DNA of 64,000 nucleotides from JAIBJN01 sp963802795 (lineage in GTDB: Bacteria; Actinomycetota; Thermoleophilia; Gaiellales; Gaiellaceae), in contig CAWDJV010000003.1 of NCBI GenBank assembly GCA_963802795.1, forward strand, positions 419,670-483,669, given 5' to 3'. The first letter of the stretch is position 1. The number at the start of each line of letters is the position of its first letter. Shown piece after piece: positions 16,799-25,317 of this stretch. Made by a program: the position numbers and the translations under genes. Below the pieces are notes generated by a model. The model ran no database searches. It was not told the DNA's origin and saw nothing but the letters and a program-made list of their open reading frames with translations.

Positions 16799-18028
16799 TC
16801 AGAGCAGCGGCGAGATCGCCGCGAGCGCCGCGGCCCTGGCTCGTCGTTTCGTTCCGGTCAGCGGTCGACCCGGTGCCGACAGCGCCTCGGCGGGCGCGCT
16901 GAACCGCTCGTCGAACTGGGCCGCGACGGCCGCCGACAGGAGCTGGAGGTCGATCTCGAAGAAGCGCTTGAGGCTCCAGGCCTCGAGGTTGCACGTTCCC
17001 GCCACGAGCTCTCGGCCATCGCGAACGAAAGCCTTCGCGTGGAGCATCGTCGGGTACTCGAGGATGCTCACGCCGGCGTCCAGGAGCCTCGCGTGGTGGA
17101 ACTGCTGCGCCCCGGCGCACGCCCAGTTGTTCGCGTTCGCAGGCACGAACAGGCGGACGCGGACGCCGCGGCGCGCCGCCCGCTCGATCCGCCGGATCAT
17201 CCCGCGGTCGGTGACGTACGGGTTGACGACGTCGAGCGTTTCGGACGCGTTCTCCAGGAGGTGCGCGATCGCGTCTGTGATCGGCCGGTAGCGGCCGGGC
17301 GCGTTGTGCAGGACACGGGCGGGCACCGGATCGGCCCCGCCCTCCAGGAAGGGAAACAGCGCGTCGAGCTCCGCACGGTCGACCTCGCCGTAGAGCCAGC
17401 GGAAGCTCGCCAGGAAGACCAGCTGAAGCTGCGCCACCACGGGGCCCTCGACGCGGAGGAAAAGGTCGTGGAAGCGGCCGTCCTGGAAATGGTCCTCGAT
17501 GCCTGCGCCCCCGACCCAGCCGACCCGGCCGTCCACGACCATGAGCTTGCGATGGTCGATGTGCCCGAGCCCGCTCAGGTTCCAACGGGTCGCGCCGTCG
17601 TTCGCCAGCGGTCCGGTGGGGACACGAGGTCGCGTCGCGCGCACGACGCAGACTTCGATCCCCGCCGCTGTAAGGCGGTCGTAGAACGCCTTCGAGCTCC
17701 GCTCCGGGTCGGAACCTTGCCGGTCGACGACGAGCCTGACGGAGACGCCTTCAGCGACCTTGCCGATCAGCGCGTCCGCGAACTGGTCCCCGACGAGACC
17801 CGGCCGGAAGCCGAACTGGTTGATGTGCACGGAGGACGAGGCGGCGGCGATGTCAGCGAGCATTCGCGGGTAGAACGAGGCGCCCTCGACGAGGACCTCC
17901 ACCGACGAAGCCGTGCTCTCGTCGAACCCGAGCACGAGGGCCCTGCGGCTCGGTGGCCCGGCGAGAAGCCGCTCGGCCTGTCCGCGAATGCCGTCGTTCG
18001 GGACGACGAGAGCCGGACTCCTCCTCAC
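16799..18028 (-). CDS. Phospholipase D superfamily protein, cardiolipin synthase-like
   Basis: 409 residues with two HKD motifs: HIDHRKLMVVDG near residue 170 and LHAKAFVRDG near 325. Both have the His-x-Lys-(x4)-Asp pattern of phosphatidyltransferases/phospholipases D. Asn/Gly residues follow each motif as expected (GGAG; GTCN). There is no clear N-terminal membrane helix, unlike typical ClsA, so it may be a ClsB/ClsC-like soluble enzyme. The 143 bases between its stop and the SHOCT gene hold no gene. Likely acts in cardiolipin or anionic phospholipid metabolism; activity is inferred from family. Confidence 0.88.
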   Translation of the reverse strand: MRRSPALVVPNDGIRGQAERLLAGPPSRRALVLGFDESTASSVEVLVEGASFYPRMLADIAAASSSVHINQFGFRPGLVGDQFADALIGKVAEGVSVRLVVDRQGSDPERSSKAFYDRLTAAGIEVCVVRATRPRVPTGPLANDGATRWNLSGLGHIDHRKLMVVDGRVGWVGGAGIEDHFQDGRFHDLFLRVEGPVVAQLQLVFLASFRWLYGEVDRAELDALFPFLEGGADPVPARVLHNAPGRYRPITDAIAHLLENASETLDVVNPYVTDRGMIRRIERAARRGVRVRLFVPANANNWACAGAQQFHHARLLDAGVSILEYPTMLHAKAFVRDGRELVAGTCNLEAWSLKRFFEIDLQLLSAAVAAQFDERFSAPAEALSAPGRPLTGTKRRARAAALAAISPLL

Positions 18029-18061
18029 CTGGAAGCCAAACGGTGGCGCTCGCTGCGGCGG

Positions 18062-18451
18062 CTAGTCCGCCTCCTCCAGGGAGTACGTCACCAGCCCGTA
18101 GGCCGCAAGAAGGTAGAGCGTGATGGCGAGGATGCTCACGAGCGGATAGCTGAAGATCCAGAAGAGGTTCACCATGGCGCCGAGGAACGCGAGGGCTATG
18201 CCTGCCAACGTCGCCAGGGGGTCCCGGCGGAAGATGAAGGCTCCGACGACGACGAGCAGGACGCCCGCGATGAGGTAGAGCCAGCCCCAGGCTTCGAGGT
18301 TGTCACCCCAGAAGAGGCTGTCGACCGCGGTGTCCTGGTTGTCGAGCGCCCACAGCCCGTTCATGAACTGCATCACGCCTGCGAAGATGAGCAGGAGGGC
18401 TGCATAGGCATTCCACCCTCGCCCGGGCCGTCTCTCCGGTGTGACTGTCAT
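18062..18451 (-). CDS. DUF7144-type four-helix membrane protein
   Basis: 129 residues with four hydrophobic segments (about 13-33, 57-77, 82-100, 104-122). It resembles small actinobacterial membrane proteins of the DUF7144 type (GWNAYAALLLIFAGVMQFMNGLWAL at the first helix). No catalytic residue is evident. It lies 33 bases upstream of the cardiolipin-synthase-like gene on the same strand and may be co-transcribed. Confidence 0.75.
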   Translation of the reverse strand: MTVTPERRPGRGWNAYAALLLIFAGVMQFMNGLWALDNQDTAVDSLFWGDNLEAWGWLYLIAGVLLVVVGAFIFRRDPLATLAGIALAFLGAMVNLFWIFSYPLVSILAITLYLLAAYGLVTYSLEEAD

Positions 18452-18659
18452 TGCTCGCTCCCTTCCTCGTTCGCTTCCGGCCTCGCCGACCGCGGCGCAG
18501 TGAGCGCCCTCGGCGTCTGCACCATCTTGCTGGACGCGCCGGACAGGCGGCCCGGCGAAGGACGCGGCAGCTGACAGACGCTCTCAGTGTCCTGACGGAC
18601 CCGGTTGCTGAAAAGACCTTGGTTACCGGGTCGAACGTCTCGAAACGGCGTCCGTGCCA

Positions 18660-18732
18660 TGGAGCCAGCGGGATTCGAACCCGCGACCTTCTGGCTGCCA
18701 GCCAGACGCTCTCCCAGCTGAGCTATGGCCCC
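18660..18732 (-). tRNA. tRNA-Ala(GGC)
   Basis: The minus strand folds as a 73-base cloverleaf starting GGGGCCA. The anticodon loop CTGGCAG is enclosed by TCTGG/CCAGA and gives anticodon GGC. The acceptor stem carries the G3:U70 pair, the identity element of alanine tRNAs. CCA is not encoded. Confidence 0.97.
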
Positions 18733-18765
18733 GCGACAGGCAACTCTAGCGAAAGCGCAGCAGCG

Positions 18766-19188
18766 CTAGCCCGCGGCCGCGAGCTCGACGCTCGGCACGT
18801 CGCCCCAGAGCTCCTCGAGCCGGTAGTAGCCGCGCGACTCGGGCGTGAAGACGTGCATGACGACGTCCAGGTAGTCGGCGACGATCCAGCTTGCTTCCCG
18901 CTGGCCGGCGGCGCTCCGCGGGACCAGCCCCTCCTCGTGCTTCAGCCGCTCGCGAACCTCGTCGTAGATCGCCTTGGTCTGGCGCGCCGTCTGCCCGGTG
19001 CACACGACGAAGTAGTCCGTGTACGAGCAGACAGGCCGCATCTCGAGGATGACGACGTCGGCGGCGAGCTTCTCCTGGGCGAGCGCTGCGATACGGCGGG
19101 CGAGCTCGATGGGCGTCAGCGGCCTGGCATCTCCTCGGTGGACCGACTCAACATAGCTCCGGGCTCCGATCGGGGTCAACATCTGCAT
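18766..19188 (-). CDS. rsfS: Ribosome silencing factor RsfS (Iojap family)
   Basis: About 110 conserved residues from LTPIELARRIAALAQEK to the end. The family core is present: VCSYTDYFVVCTGQTARQ, then ASWIVADYLDVVMHVF. RsfS binds ribosomal protein L14 and blocks subunit joining when nutrients are low. The start is uncertain: in-frame ATGs at 19188 and 19182 give a 28-30 residue N-terminal extension and overlap the 3' end of nadD; no ATG or GTG lies nearer the conserved part. Standard place after nadD in the obgE-nadD-rsfS block. Confidence 0.92.
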   Translation of the reverse strand: MQMLTPIGARSYVESVHRGDARPLTPIELARRIAALAQEKLAADVVILEMRPVCSYTDYFVVCTGQTARQTKAIYDEVRERLKHEEGLVPRSAAGQREASWIVADYLDVVMHVFTPESRGYYRLEELWGDVPSVELAAAG

Positions 19189-19751
19189 CGTAGAGGCCGA
19201 GCTCGACGACCCGGTCGGCCACCGCCGGCGGCAGGAGGTCGGCGATCGGCTCGCCGCGCGCGAGGCGGGCACGGACCTCGGTCGAGGATGTCTCGACCGC
19301 CGGGATCTCGAACAGCTCCACGCGCTCGGGACGGCTCAGGCGTGCCAGCACCGCATCGAGTCGCTCGCGCGGGTAGCCCGGTCGGGTTCCCACGGCCAGC
19401 CGCACCAGTCTCGAGAATCGCGTCGGGCTCCTTCCAGCCGAGAAAGTTGGCGAGCTCGTCCGCGCCCACGACGAAGAGCGTGTCCTCGGGGTCGTGGCCG
19501 GCGATGCGGAGGAAGTCGACCGTGTACGCATGGTCGTCCGGCACGACCTCGGCTCCCGGGAGGTCGGCGAAGGCGGCGCGCGCGAGCTCGAGCCGCTGCG
19601 TCACGTCCGCCGCGACGGGCCTGTGCGCCGGTGCGGCGACGACGAGGACGACGAGCCGGTCGAGCCGGAAGCGGTCGATCGCCCCGGCGGCCAGCGCCAC
19701 GTGCCCGCGATGGGGAGGGTCGAACGCCCCGCCGAGAATCCCGGTGGTCAT
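19148..19751 (-). CDS. nadD: Nicotinate-nucleotide adenylyltransferase, frameshifted in this sequence
   Basis: NadD joins nicotinate mononucleotide and ATP to nicotinate adenine dinucleotide in NAD synthesis. The N-terminal part (ATG 19751) has GGAFDPPHRGH, the nucleotidyltransferase HxGH site. The C-terminal part, in another frame, has TSSTEVRARLARG, the ISSTxIR motif. The frame breaks at 19409: removing one A on the minus strand (GAGACTGG to GAGCTGG) joins ILE to LVRLAVGTRPGY and restores a normal protein of about 200 residues ending at 19148. The gene is usually essential, so a sequence error is likelier than a true pseudogene. The ATG overlaps the obgE stop. Confidence 0.9.
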
Positions 19752-20905
19752 TCCTCCTCGTACTCGACGACCGCACCTGGCCGCACCCCGGCCGCGCGGA
19801 GATCCTCCTCCGACGCCTGTCCGCGGACGCGGTACCCGCGTTCGGTGCGGAAGATGCGAACCCGGCGGCGGCGAGGCGGCTGCGGCCGGTAGACGAGGAA
19901 GTCCGCCAGCCCGGGGCTCGCCGACAGCGCCGGAGCCCGCTCGGGAACGAGGTCGAAGAGCGTCGTCTTGAGCCCCTCGATCCCCTGCCCCGTGACCGCC
20001 GACGTGGCGACGACGGCGAGGACGCGCGGGTCCTCGATCTCGAAGCTCGGCGCTTCCCCGACCAGGTCGACCTTGCTGAGGACGACGATCTGCGGACGGT
20101 CGGCGAGCTCGGCACCGTAGGCCTGGAGCTCGCCGTCGATCGCTCGGAAGCGCTCCTCGACGTCTTCGTGGGCCTCGATCACGTGGAGAAAGAGCCGGGC
20201 GCGCTCGAGGTGGGCGAGGAACTCGTCGCCGAGGCCGACGCCCTCGCTCGCTCCTTCGAGGAGGCCGGGCACGTCCTCGACGGTGAGCTGCCTCCCGTCC
20301 GGGGTCTCCACGGTTCCAAGCACCGGCGCGAGCGTCGTGAACGGATAGTCGGCGACCTTGGGCTTCGCGTTCGAGATTCGCCGGAGAAGCGAGGACTTGC
20401 CGGCGTTCGGGAAGCCGAGCAGCGCAGCGTCGGCCAGGAGCTTCAGGCGGAGCACCAGCGAGGCGTCCTCACCCGGCGCGCCCAGCTCGGCGAGCCGCGG
20501 CGCCTGGTGCGTCGGGGTGGCGAAGCGGCGGTTGCCGGCGCCGCCGGCGCCGCCGTGGGCGGCTACGACCGTCGCGCCCGGATGCGCGAGGTCGGCGAGC
20601 AGGCCGCCTCCCTCGTCGAGCACCTGCGTCCCGACCGGAACACGGACCTGGACGTTCTCCCCGTTCGCGCCGCGACGGTTCGAGCCCTCCCCGTGGCGAC
20701 CTCGCTTTGCCTCGAGCCACCGCCGGCCCTGGAAGGCGGAGAGGTCTCGGAGGTCCGGGTCGGCGTAGAGGATCACGTCACCGCCGTCGCCGCCGTCGCC
20801 GCCGTCGGGACCGCCCTTCGGCACGAACTTCTCGCGGCGAAAGCTCAGCGAGCCGTCGCCGCCGCGGCCGCCCTTGACGCGGATCCGCGCGCGGTCGTGG
20901 AACAC
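19748..20905 (-). CDS. obgE: Obg family ribosome-assembly GTPase
   Basis: 385 residues. The glycine-rich Obg fold (1-158) includes GGDGGDGGDVILYADP and GGAGGAGN. The G domain follows: G1 GFPNAGKSS near 165, G3 DVPGLLEGA near 212. The G4 motif reads LSKVDL rather than the usual NKxD. The C-terminal OCT domain is short: about 40 residues (VRIFRTERGYRVRG then LRAAGVRPGAVVEYEEE), lacking the middle helix of the usual 70-80. Obg couples GTP/ppGpp level to 50S maturation. Downstream of rplU-rpmA as in most bacteria; stop overlaps nadD. Confidence 0.96.
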   Translation of the reverse strand: MFHDRARIRVKGGRGGDGSLSFRREKFVPKGGPDGGDGGDGGDVILYADPDLRDLSAFQGRRWLEAKRGRHGEGSNRRGANGENVQVRVPVGTQVLDEGGGLLADLAHPGATVVAAHGGAGGAGNRRFATPTHQAPRLAELGAPGEDASLVLRLKLLADAALLGFPNAGKSSLLRRISNAKPKVADYPFTTLAPVLGTVETPDGRQLTVEDVPGLLEGASEGVGLGDEFLAHLERARLFLHVIEAHEDVEERFRAIDGELQAYGAELADRPQIVVLSKVDLVGEAPSFEIEDPRVLAVVATSAVTGQGIEGLKTTLFDLVPERAPALSASPGLADFLVYRPQPPRRRRVRIFRTERGYRVRGQASEEDLRAAGVRPGAVVEYEEE

Positions 20906-20936
20906 CTAGTGGATCGCCTGGCGGGGCACCGGGCTC

Positions 20937-21182
20937 CTAGAGAACCGAGATGACCCGACCGTCGCCGCCGGCCCGGAAGGTGACTCTCCCGTCGCGGGTG
21001 GCGAAGATCGTGTGATCGCGGCCGAGCCCCGTTCCCGGGCCGGGCCGGAAGCGCGTGCCGCGCTGGCGGACGACGATCATCCCCGCCGTGATGTCCTCGC
21101 CGTCGAACACCTTGACGCCGAGCCGCTTCGACTGGGAGTCGCGGCCGTTCTTCGACGAGCCGAGTCCCTTCTTGTGCGCCAT
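20937..21182 (-). CDS. rpmA: 50S ribosomal protein L27
   Basis: 81 residues beginning MAHKKGLGSSKNGRDSQSKR, the normal bL27 start without a cleavable N-terminal extension. The N-terminus reaches the peptidyl-transferase centre. The core VRQRGTRFRPGPGTGLGRDH is standard. Its start directly abuts the rplU stop, and obgE begins 31 bases downstream. Confidence 0.98.
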   Translation of the reverse strand: MAHKKGLGSSKNGRDSQSKRLGVKVFDGEDITAGMIVVRQRGTRFRPGPGTGLGRDHTIFATRDGRVTFRAGGDGRVISVL

Positions 21183-21650
21183 CTACGTCTCCTCGCTCTT
21201 CTTGGTGGTGCTCCGGCGGGCCGGCGCCTTCTTCTCCGAAGCCGCACGGGTCCCGCGCGTCGTGCTCGTCCTGCTTCCGGCCGGCTTCTTCTTCTCGGCG
21301 GCGGACGTCTCCTTCTTCGCGCTCGTCGAGCGGGCCGCCCGGGCCGTCCCGATCGACTGGATCTCGATGCGGGAGAGCCGGGCCCGGAAGCCGCGTCGAC
21401 GCTTGTAGCCCGTCCGCCTCCGGTGCTTTCCGATCACCAGCTTCTCCCCGAGGACGTGCTCGGCGACTTTCGCGGTCACCTGTCGGCCCTTCAGCTCGTC
21501 GCCGAGCTTCGGGTCCCCGTCGCCGCCCAGCATGATCAGGTCGGGATGGAATGTCTTCCCCTCGTCGTACGGCAGTCGGTCGACGAGCAGGCGCAGCCCT
21601 TCCCGCACGCGGTACTGCTTGTTCCCGATCGAGATGACGGCGTAGGTCAT
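21183..21650 (-). CDS. rplU: 50S ribosomal protein L21 with basic C-terminal tail
   Basis: 155 residues. The first 100 form bL21 (YAVISIGNKQYRVREG at the start; HRRRTGYKRRRGFRARLSRI near 77-96). A further 50 residues are rich in Lys, Ala, Ser and Thr and resemble the low-complexity tails seen on some actinobacterial ribosomal proteins. The usual length is 100-110. First gene of rplU-rpmA-obgE; a small hairpin lies just upstream. Confidence 0.97.
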   Translation of the reverse strand: MTYAVISIGNKQYRVREGLRLLVDRLPYDEGKTFHPDLIMLGGDGDPKLGDELKGRQVTAKVAEHVLGEKLVIGKHRRRTGYKRRRGFRARLSRIEIQSIGTARAARSTSAKKETSAAEKKKPAGSRTSTTRGTRAASEKKAPARRSTTKKSEET

Positions 21651-21672
21651 GAGGTGCTCCGCACAGCAAACG

Positions 21673-21689
21673 AGCGGGCAGCGCCCGCT
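21673..21689 (-). promoter_or_regulatory. Hairpin between rne and rplU
   Basis: AGCGGGC / GCCCGCT, a perfect 7-bp stem with a 3-base loop on the minus strand, followed by CGTTTGCTGT and then the rplU Shine-Dalgarno and ATG. It could be a weak terminator after rne or an L21 leader stem that partly isolates rplU expression. No known L21 leader consensus could be checked. Confidence 0.35.
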
Positions 21690-21701
21690 TCGCCGGACAG
21701 T

Positions 21702-23987
21702 CTAGCCCGCCTCCTCACCCGTCGCAATCGGCTCGGCCGACGCGTCGACCGCCGGCTTCTTCTTCCTGCGACGGCCTCCACGGGTGCCCCGTCGAGTCTT
21801 CTTCTTCGGCTTCTCCTCGGCAGGCGCTGTGCCGTCCCCGCTTGCCTCGTCGGCCACCGGCTCGTCCGGCACCGGGGCGGGCTCGGGCGGCGCTTCCGCT
21901 TCGCCGGCCTCGCGGCCCGCGCCCTCGGCGGCCGCACCGTCCGCCGCCGCGGCTGCCGGCTTCCGCTTGCGGCCCCTGCCGCCGCGCGTTCCGCGGCGAG
22001 TCTTCTTCTTCGGCTTCTCCCCGGCGGGCTTCTCTTCGGCGGGCCCCTCCCCGTCGGCGCTCGGCTCGGGCAGCTCGACCTCTGACTCGGCCTCGAGCGC
22101 CTCGCCGATGGCCACGGCAGGCTCGACCTTGCGGGCCCGCCGTGCGGAGGGCTTCGTCTTCCCGTCGACCTCAGGCTCCAGGCCCAGGTCGGCGGGCTTG
22201 CCCTCGGCAAGGATCTGGAACCGGTCGAGGCGGAAGGACTTCTTCGTCTTGAAGGCGAAGCGGCGTCCCGTTTCCACCTCGAGCTCGCGGAGGTGGGAGC
22301 CGTCCGGGCCGGCGAGGATCGCCGCCACGTCGGAATGCATCTCGACGAGGAACGCCTTGGCCCGAGACCCGGCGACGTGCTCGCGGAGCCGACGCTCGGC
22401 CATGACCGCGTGGGTTTCTGCAGAAAGGACGATCCCGTCTCCGCCGCACGTCGAGCAGGCGACGGTGAGGATCTCGCGCGGCCCGTCCGTGACGTTCTGC
22501 CGCGTCATCTCGACGAGCCCGAGCGGCGAGATCTCGACCACGTAGGTCTTCGTCCTGTCGCGCGCCAGCTCGTTGTTCAACGCATCCTCGACCAGCTGGC
22601 GATTCTTGGGGTTCGCCATGTCGATGAAGTCGATGACGATGATCCCACCGATGTCGCGCAGGCGGAGCTGGCGGACGACCTCGGAGACCGCCTCGAGGTT
22701 GTTCTTCGTGATCGTGTCCTCCAACCGGGAGTTCGAGGACTTGCCGCGGCCACCGACGAAGCGGCCCGTGTTCACGTCGATGACGGTGAAAGCCTCGGCG
22801 TAGTCGAAGATGAGAGAGCCGCCGGAAGGGAGATCGACCCGCCGGTTCAGAGTCGAGTGCACCGCCTCCTGCACGCCCGAGCGCTCGAGGAGGGGCTCCT
22901 TCCGCTTGTAGCGCTCGACGCGGGCTGCGAGCTCGGGCGAGGTGCGCTTCAGGTACCCGACGATCCTCCGGTACGTCCGCTCGTGGTCGACGACGACCCT
23001 GACGAAGTCCCGGATGAAGAGGTCGCGGACGATGCGGAGCGGAAGCTCGGCCTCCTGGTAGACGAGAGCCGGAGCCTGCGTCCGGCCGGCGCGGCCGCGG
23101 ATCGTCGACCAGAGCTGGAGCAGGAGCTTGAGGTCCCCGGCGAGCTCCGCCTCGGACGCGCCCTCGGCCGCGGTCCGGACGATGAGACCGCCTTCCGGCA
23201 GCTCGAGCCCCTTGCAGATCCCCTTCAGCCGCTCGCGCTCGTCGTCGTCCAGCCGGCGCGAGACGCCGATCCCGTCGCCGAACGGCGTGTAGACGACGAA
23301 GCGCCCGGGCAGGGAGATCTCGGTCGTCAGCCGGGCACCCTTCGTCCCCATCGGGTCCTTGACCGCCTGGACGAGGACTTCCTGGCCGCGGGAGATCAGC
23401 TCCTGAATGCGCTTGCCGTGCCGCTTTCCCTCCAGCTCGGGGACGACGATCTCGTCCACGTAGAGGAACCCGTTTCGGCCCAGGCCGATGTCGACGAACG
23501 AGGCCTCCATCCCGGGGAGGACGTTGTCGACGACGCCCTTGTAGATGTTCCCGGCGATCGACCGCTTGCCGGGCCGCTCGAGGTAGACCTCGGCGGGCTT
23601 CCCGTCCTCGAGCACGGCGACCGTCTGCTCGGTGACCGCGACGGAGACGAGGATCTCCTTCTTGACGTCGGGAGCGGCGCGGCGCGGCCGCTCGACGGGG
23701 GCCCTTCGCGCGGCCGCGGCAGGCTTCTTCGCCGGCGCGCGCTTGCGCGGCTTCGGCTTCTCCTTCTCCTCTTTCTCCTCGACGGCCGTCGAGGCTGCGG
23801 CCGCGGCCGTCTCGGTCTTCTTCTTCCTGCCGCGTCCGCCGCGGCTGCCGCGCCGGCGCCTGGCCGGCGGCTTTCGCTCAGCCTCTTCGGCGGGCTCCGG
23901 GCGGGCCGGCTTCTCTACCGGCGCTTCGGGAGCGGCAGCCTCGGACGGCGCCTCCTCCCTGCGCTTCTTCCAACGAAACCAAGGCAC
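21702..23987 (-). CDS. rne: Ribonuclease E/G family endoribonuclease
   Basis: 761 residues. A low-complexity N-terminal region (1-115, rich in Lys, Arg, Ala, Glu) precedes the conserved catalytic part: ILVSVAVTEQTVAVLEDG start, S1 domain (IYKGVVDNVLPGMEASFVDIG), RNase-H-like and DNase-I-like domains with FIDMANPKNR and DVNTGRFVGG, and a CSTCGG zinc-link. A disordered tail of about 160 residues follows. The motif RRGTRGGRGRK occurs twice in the tail and a near copy (RRGSRGGRGRKKK) in the N-terminal region. The GTG at 23987 has AAAGGAG nine bases upstream. It processes rRNA and starts mRNA decay. Confidence 0.95.
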   Translation of the reverse strand: MPWFRWKKRREEAPSEAAAPEAPVEKPARPEPAEEAERKPPARRRRGSRGGRGRKKKTETAAAAASTAVEEKEEKEKPKPRKRAPAKKPAAAARRAPVERPRRAAPDVKKEILVSVAVTEQTVAVLEDGKPAEVYLERPGKRSIAGNIYKGVVDNVLPGMEASFVDIGLGRNGFLYVDEIVVPELEGKRHGKRIQELISRGQEVLVQAVKDPMGTKGARLTTEISLPGRFVVYTPFGDGIGVSRRLDDDERERLKGICKGLELPEGGLIVRTAAEGASEAELAGDLKLLLQLWSTIRGRAGRTQAPALVYQEAELPLRIVRDLFIRDFVRVVVDHERTYRRIVGYLKRTSPELAARVERYKRKEPLLERSGVQEAVHSTLNRRVDLPSGGSLIFDYAEAFTVIDVNTGRFVGGRGKSSNSRLEDTITKNNLEAVSEVVRQLRLRDIGGIIVIDFIDMANPKNRQLVEDALNNELARDRTKTYVVEISPLGLVEMTRQNVTDGPREILTVACSTCGGDGIVLSAETHAVMAERRLREHVAGSRAKAFLVEMHSDVAAILAGPDGSHLRELEVETGRRFAFKTKKSFRLDRFQILAEGKPADLGLEPEVDGKTKPSARRARKVEPAVAIGEALEAESEVELPEPSADGEGPAEEKPAGEKPKKKTRRGTRGGRGRKRKPAAAAADGAAAEGAGREAGEAEAPPEPAPVPDEPVADEASGDGTAPAEEKPKKKTRRGTRGGRRRKKKPAVDASAEPIATGEEAG

Positions 23988-24158
23988 TCGTGTGAACTCC
24001 TTTCGGGCGCACGCCGCGCTCGGCACCTCTTGGGCGCTCGCGCAGCCGCAGCGTGTCTGCCACAAAACTCATGTGATCTGGCGCTGGGATTCCGCTCGCC
24101 CGAGCCGGGCTTGGTGGTCCCTGCGCATCTCCGCAAGCCTAGCAGCCGGCCCAGCCGG

Positions 24159-24353
24159 CTAAGCAGCGGCCGTGCTGAGACCGGTTCGCTTGCGGTCGAC
24201 CGCCCGCAGTCGCTGGTTCAGCCTCGACCATGCCCAGGACTCGACCTCTTCGTAGCGCTCGGTGGCCGACTCGGCCTGAGTCGCCTCCAGGTACTCGAAC
24301 CAGGCGTCGGCCTCCTCGATCAGGAGCGCTTCGCGCACCTCCTCGCTCTCCAT
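24159..24353 (-). CDS. Small acidic helical protein, 64 aa
   Basis: Glutamate-rich, predicted all-helical sequence (ESEEVREALLIEEADAWFEYLE near the start; ESWAWSRLNQRLRAVDRKR near the end). Aromatic residues are evenly placed, which is unlike a chance frame. No family is recognised. It lies between rne and the DUF697 gene on the same strand. A real small gene is likely; function unknown. Confidence 0.6.
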   Translation of the reverse strand: MESEEVREALLIEEADAWFEYLEATQAESATERYEEVESWAWSRLNQRLRAVDRKRTGLSTAAA

Positions 24354-24404
24354 GGGCGAGAAGGCTAGGACCGGGACCGGACGGAGCCGGCGCTCGTTGC
24401 TCTC

Positions 24405-25307
24405 TCAGGTGCCGCCGTCCCGCTTCTGGGTCGCGGGCTCAGGCGCAGTGTGACCGCCGGCGGACGTGATGGCCCGCATTGCCTGTCGCGGCACCTTGGT
24501 TCCGCCTGCCTCGAAGTAGGCGACCGCGGCCGCTCCGAGTGCACGCGTTCCCGTATACGCCACCCCGCCCTTCACCGCCCAGCCGAGGCCGGGCACGAGG
24601 CCGACGATCTGCCTGGCGACGGTTCGCATCCCGAGGCCGGCGGCGACGACGGAGAGGATCTCGACCGCGCGCTCCCTGTCGAGCTTCTCGCCGTACGCGG
24701 CCCCGATCCGCAGCACCATGCGGATCTGGTTGAGCGTCAGGACCGGAAAGTCGGCGCCGGGAACGAAGATGGCTACCGCCAGCACGCCGTTCTGCACCGA
24801 GGCACGCTTGACGATTCCGTCGACGACGGCGGGTCGCAGCAGCGGAATGCGGGCGGCGAGCAGGTGGCTCGTCTCGTCGGCCTTGTCGGCGATGCGCTCG
24901 GCGATCGACTCGAACGGGAGCGGCTGCCCGGCGGCGACCGAGAGGACGTCGGTGTCGAGGACGTACGGGACGGAGGGCAGCTCGGCCTCGGGAGCGCCGA
25001 CGAGGACGCAGACGACCCCGGCGCCCTTCCGGGTGGCGAGCCGGAAGGTCGCCTCGTCCTCGTCGCTCGTCGTCGCGCCGGCGACGAAGTACACGAGGAC
25101 CGGGGCGCCCTCGAGGTCGTATCCCGTGGGCGGTGTTCCCGAGAGGTCGCGGACGGCGCGCGGATCGGCTCCCTCCTCCACCCGGGCGCGGAACGCAGAA
25201 GCATGCTCGGGCGCCCCGGCGAGGAGGAGCGGCCGGAAGTCCTCGTCCGTCACGCGCAGCTCCTTGAGCACGCTCCAGACGGCCGTCGGGCTCAGTGGGA
25301 GGCGCAT
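24405..25307 (-). CDS. DUF697-like membrane-associated protein
   Basis: 300 residues. The N-terminal 130 residues look like a GTPase-derived or Rossmann-like part without a P-loop (GAPVLVYFVAG, GVVCVLVGAPEAELP). The C-terminal part has hydrophobic helices typical of DUF697/YcjF proteins (NQIRMVLRIGAAYG; TVARQIVGLVPGLGWAVKGG). Such proteins are small membrane or membrane-tethered factors of unclear role. The ATG lies 10 bases after the rodA stop, so it is part of the mre-rod operon. Confidence 0.75.
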   Translation of the reverse strand: MRLPLSPTAVWSVLKELRVTDEDFRPLLLAGAPEHASAFRARVEEGADPRAVRDLSGTPPTGYDLEGAPVLVYFVAGATTSDEDEATFRLATRKGAGVVCVLVGAPEAELPSVPYVLDTDVLSVAAGQPLPFESIAERIADKADETSHLLAARIPLLRPAVVDGIVKRASVQNGVLAVAIFVPGADFPVLTLNQIRMVLRIGAAYGEKLDRERAVEILSVVAAGLGMRTVARQIVGLVPGLGWAVKGGVAYTGTRALGAAAVAYFEAGGTKVPRQAMRAITSAGGHTAPEPATQKRDGGT

Positions 25308-25317
25308 ACGCGGAGGG

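Noticed and set aside
19400..19415. Programmed ribosomal frameshifting in nadD, the monooxygenase and YihY genes
   Set aside because: None of the break points has a slippery run or a following stimulator, and each is repaired by removing one base. The genes are unrelated, so mutation or sequence error is simpler.
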